NCBI GenBank assembly: GCA_007126465.1
Contig: SLBE01000135.1
Location: forward strand, 1-15,633
Length of the DNA stretch: 15,633 bases
Direction: 5' to 3'
Source of the DNA: Syntrophomonadaceae bacterium
GTDB taxonomy: Bacteria > Bacillota > Dethiobacteria > DTU022
How positions within the stretch are numbered: the stretch's first letter is position 1; each line of letters starts with the position of its first letter. The position numbers and the translations under genes were made by a program. This document shows positions 13,814 through 15,633 of this stretch, one piece after another. The notes under the pieces were generated by a model. The model was not told the DNA's origin and made no database searches. It was given only the letters and a program-made list of their open reading frames with translations.

Positions 13814-15145
13814 CTAAAGTCGCCCGGTTAAAACTTCTTCCAGCTGGGCAATAGTATTACAGGGCCACATTTCGACTTTTGAAGCAATTATATTTACCGA
13901 GCGATAATCAGGCCAGCGTTCAAGGGGCAGTGGATTCAACCAGATGATCCGTTTGACCCGATCATCAAGTTTTTCCAGTGCCTTGAGAGCACGGTCAATC
14001 GATACAGTCCGGGTATCGCTGACTATAATCACCGTGGTTTTCGCATTTAAGTAATCAGGGTACTTGCGGCTTAGTTCTTCCAGAGAGCTGCCGAGGTTTG
14101 TTCCTCCTCCCCAGTTTTTACTGTGCCGAACAACACTTTCCAGGACATGCTGCAGCCCGGACCTTCCCTTAAGTTCCGGGGTCAGGTTTTCAACCTGCTC
14201 CGCAAAACTGAAGCAGGAAAGGTTGCGGACAACATCCTGCAGGCCCATCATAAAATGTATGACAAATGTGCTGTACTGTTTCATGGAAGCTGAAACGTCA
14301 CACAAAAGCAGGATCTGCTGCTTTGAACGCCGTTTCGGCCTTCTCTTAAGGTTAAATATCACTCCGCCGAAGCGCATATTATCACGCAACGAACGGCGCA
14401 GATCAAGCGCTCCGCTGCGCGGCCCCACCCGTCTCCTTCTCAGGATTTTCACAGCAAGCTTGCGTGATAGCTGCTGTAGAAGATGCTCTGCTGAAGGCAT
14501 ATCCGAAGACCGGATCGCTTCAATATCTTTTTCGCGGATATTTTGATCAGCAGAAGTTGAACCGCTACCGGCTCCATCACCTTCAAAGCCGGAAGCATTA
14601 TTATCAGCTTCACTATCACGGTTTCGACAGTAACGAAGGTGGCTTTTCACCACATTTTCCAGGAGCGGGCGGAACCGCGGTTCAACATTTTTCCCCGTTT
14701 CAGTTTTATGTAAAAAGTCCTGGAGCCGGCTCTGTTCATCCTGTGTCATGGATGAATACTGCTGCAGCTCATCATCAGATAGCTGAAGGGATTCTCCTTT
14801 AAATTGCAGGTCTTGATCGGCCAGGCTGATTTGCTCCTGCTGTTCCTGCTGGTACTGATTGCTTTGCTCAACCCTTTTTTGGTGAACATCAAAATCAACA
14901 AAAAAATGATCAAATATGCGGTTAAAAGCAGCAAAATCTCGTTGACTTTTCACCAGGGCTGCCCTGAGAGCAATTTTAAAAGCAGTCCGGTCAGAAAGGT
15001 CTACTCTTTCCAGGGCCTGTAATGCATCAATCAGCTCAGTTGTTCCCAGCGGCAGGCCTTCGCAGCGCAGCAGTTCAACGAATGTTGCCAGATTTTCTGT
15101 TAAATGGCTATCCCGGCCCAGAGGTATTTTTTCCATTATTGACAT
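13814..15145 (-). CDS. CoxE-like von Willebrand factor A domain protein
   Basis: The product is about 443 residues. An N-terminal helical region (1-90) is followed by a low-complexity Gln/Glu- and Ser/Gly-rich stretch (about 93-205). A basic segment RRRRVGPRSGALDLRRSLR (about 236-254) then precedes a C-terminal VWA domain with a complete metal-ion-dependent adhesion site: DVSAS (283-287), Thr349 in GGGTNLGSS, and Asp377 in VSDTRT. VWA_CoxE proteins work with a MoxR-type AAA+ partner, here the gene immediately upstream; in Oligotropha CoxD/CoxE assemble the CuSMoO2 centre of aerobic CODH. The start is uncertain: ATG 15145 has a weak GGTGAT SD, ATG 15136 overlaps the upstream stop as TAATG, and GTG 15151 is also in frame. 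All are within 16 bases. Confidence 0.92.
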   Translation of the reverse strand: MSIMEKIPLGRDSHLTENLATFVELLRCEGLPLGTTELIDALQALERVDLSDRTAFKIALRAALVKSQRDFAAFNRIFDHFFVDFDVHQKRVEQSNQYQQEQQEQISLADQDLQFKGESLQLSDDELQQYSSMTQDEQSRLQDFLHKTETGKNVEPRFRPLLENVVKSHLRYCRNRDSEADNNASGFEGDGAGSGSTSADQNIREKDIEAIRSSDMPSAEHLLQQLSRKLAVKILRRRRVGPRSGALDLRRSLRDNMRFGGVIFNLKRRPKRRSKQQILLLCDVSASMKQYSTFVIHFMMGLQDVVRNLSCFSFAEQVENLTPELKGRSGLQHVLESVVRHSKNWGGGTNLGSSLEELSRKYPDYLNAKTTVIIVSDTRTVSIDRALKALEKLDDRVKRIIWLNPLPLERWPDYRSVNIIASKVEMWPCNTIAQLEEVLTGRL

Positions 15146-15633
15146 CGGCACATATCACCGCCGTCATCCGTGGATTTTAAGATTTTTTCAACGCCATCAG
15201 GACCGATTTCCTTCGTAAAGTACTGCTGATCGGCATGTGTTTTTAAAACCAGGTTTAGTGTGTCGGCCACCAGCTTGCCGTCAAGACGGCTCCGGTTCAG
15301 AGCCACAAGGGCCCGGACCCAGTCCAGTGTTTCAGAAATAGATGGTTTCTTGCGCAGGTCTTCATGCCTGCGCAGATGGGAAACTACCCGTGCAGTTTCC
15401 CAGGATAACCGGTCGGCCACGCCGGGCACTTTGGCCTTGATGATCCGCACTTCCTTTTCCACTTCTGGAAAATCAAGATAAAGATAAAGACAGCGTCTTT
15501 TTAACCCATCTGACAACTCTCGCTCATTATTACTGGTCAGGACAACGACCGGGATATGTTTAGCCGAAATAGTGCCCAGCTCCGGGACCGATACCTGAAA
15601 GTCTGAGAGCACCTCGAAGAGAAACGCCTCGAA
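15136..15633 (-). CDS. CoxD/MoxR-type AAA+ ATPase (C-terminal 165 codons)
   Basis: The gene runs off the right edge; the open frame continues to base 15633, beginning FEAFLFEVLSDFQVSVPELG. That stretch, the sensor-1 strand VVVLTSNNERELSDGLKRRC with its arginine-finger pair, and the following LYLYLDFPEVEKEVRII are typical of MoxR-family AAA+ proteins, most like CoxD. The lid region includes SISETLDWVRALVALN. Walker A and B lie outside the window. These ATPases act as chaperones with a VWA partner, and the next gene is exactly that, overlapping by up to 16 bases (TAATG at the stop). The protein ends in an unusual MCRCQ tail, with a CxC pair that could bind metal. Confidence 0.93.
   Translation of the reverse strand, partial: FEAFLFEVLSDFQVSVPELGTISAKHIPVVVLTSNNERELSDGLKRRCLYLYLDFPEVEKEVRIIKAKVPGVADRLSWETARVVSHLRRHEDLRKKPSISETLDWVRALVALNRSRLDGKLVADTLNLVLKTHADQQYFTKEIGPDGVEKILKSTDDGGDMCRCQ

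Noticed and set aside
506..15481. Numerous plus-strand open frames of 60-160 codons
   Set aside because: All lie opposite strong minus-strand genes, have low-complexity Ser/Arg/Pro-rich or shadow-like compositions, lack ribosome binding sites and show no recognisable domain.
1..15633. CRISPR arrays, insertion sequences, att sites, tRNA genes, phage or defence genes
   Set aside because: I saw no regularly spaced repeats, transposase motifs, terminal repeats or tRNA-like sequences; the window is compact housekeeping DNA.

Overview
The window is a densely packed, entirely minus-strand stretch of a chromosome, apparently from an anaerobic, probably spore-forming Firmicute (Clostridia-like). Four things support this: the order hpf - secA - prfB - (yitT) - ftsE, which mirrors the Bacillus/Clostridium arrangement; a YitT-family protein; an S-box (SAM-I) riboswitch on metK; and promoter motifs that fit the sporulation-onset factor sigma-H. 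A CooC-type nickel ATPase suggests carbon monoxide dehydrogenase (CODH) metabolism elsewhere in the genome. I cannot name the species. No mobile element, CRISPR array, tRNA or rRNA is visible, and no plus-strand gene is credible.

In transcription order (high to low coordinates), the first unit (15633-11906) holds the end of a CoxD/MoxR-type AAA+ ATPase, a CoxE-type von Willebrand A (VWA) protein, a CooC-like ATPase, a stand-alone phosphoribosyltransferase and fabZ. The genes overlap or are separated by fewer than 30 bases. The first three look like a metallocofactor-maturation cassette. Families known from two unrelated CODH systems (Mo/Cu CoxDE and Ni CooC) sit side by side here.

The second unit (11763-10065) is metK with a strong sigma-A promoter, a SAM-I riboswitch and intrinsic terminator in its leader, a structured 3' untranslated region, and a strong intrinsic terminator at the end. 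The third unit (10056-7078) is recD2-comFC, whose likely start codon for recD2 is unusual.

The fourth unit (7071-241) is hpf, a conserved hypothetical with a degenerate nucleotidyltransferase-like N-terminus, secA, prfB (expressed through the classical +1 programmed frameshift) and yitT. A near-perfect sigma-H consensus lies upstream of hpf. Last comes the first 31 codons of an ABC ATPase, almost certainly ftsE, behind a sigma-A-like and a sigma-H-like promoter.

The most interesting points are the CoxD/CoxE/CooC cassette, the hypothetical gene locked between hpf and secA, the matched sigma-H-type promoters, the long insertions in SecA, and the possible CTG start of recD2.
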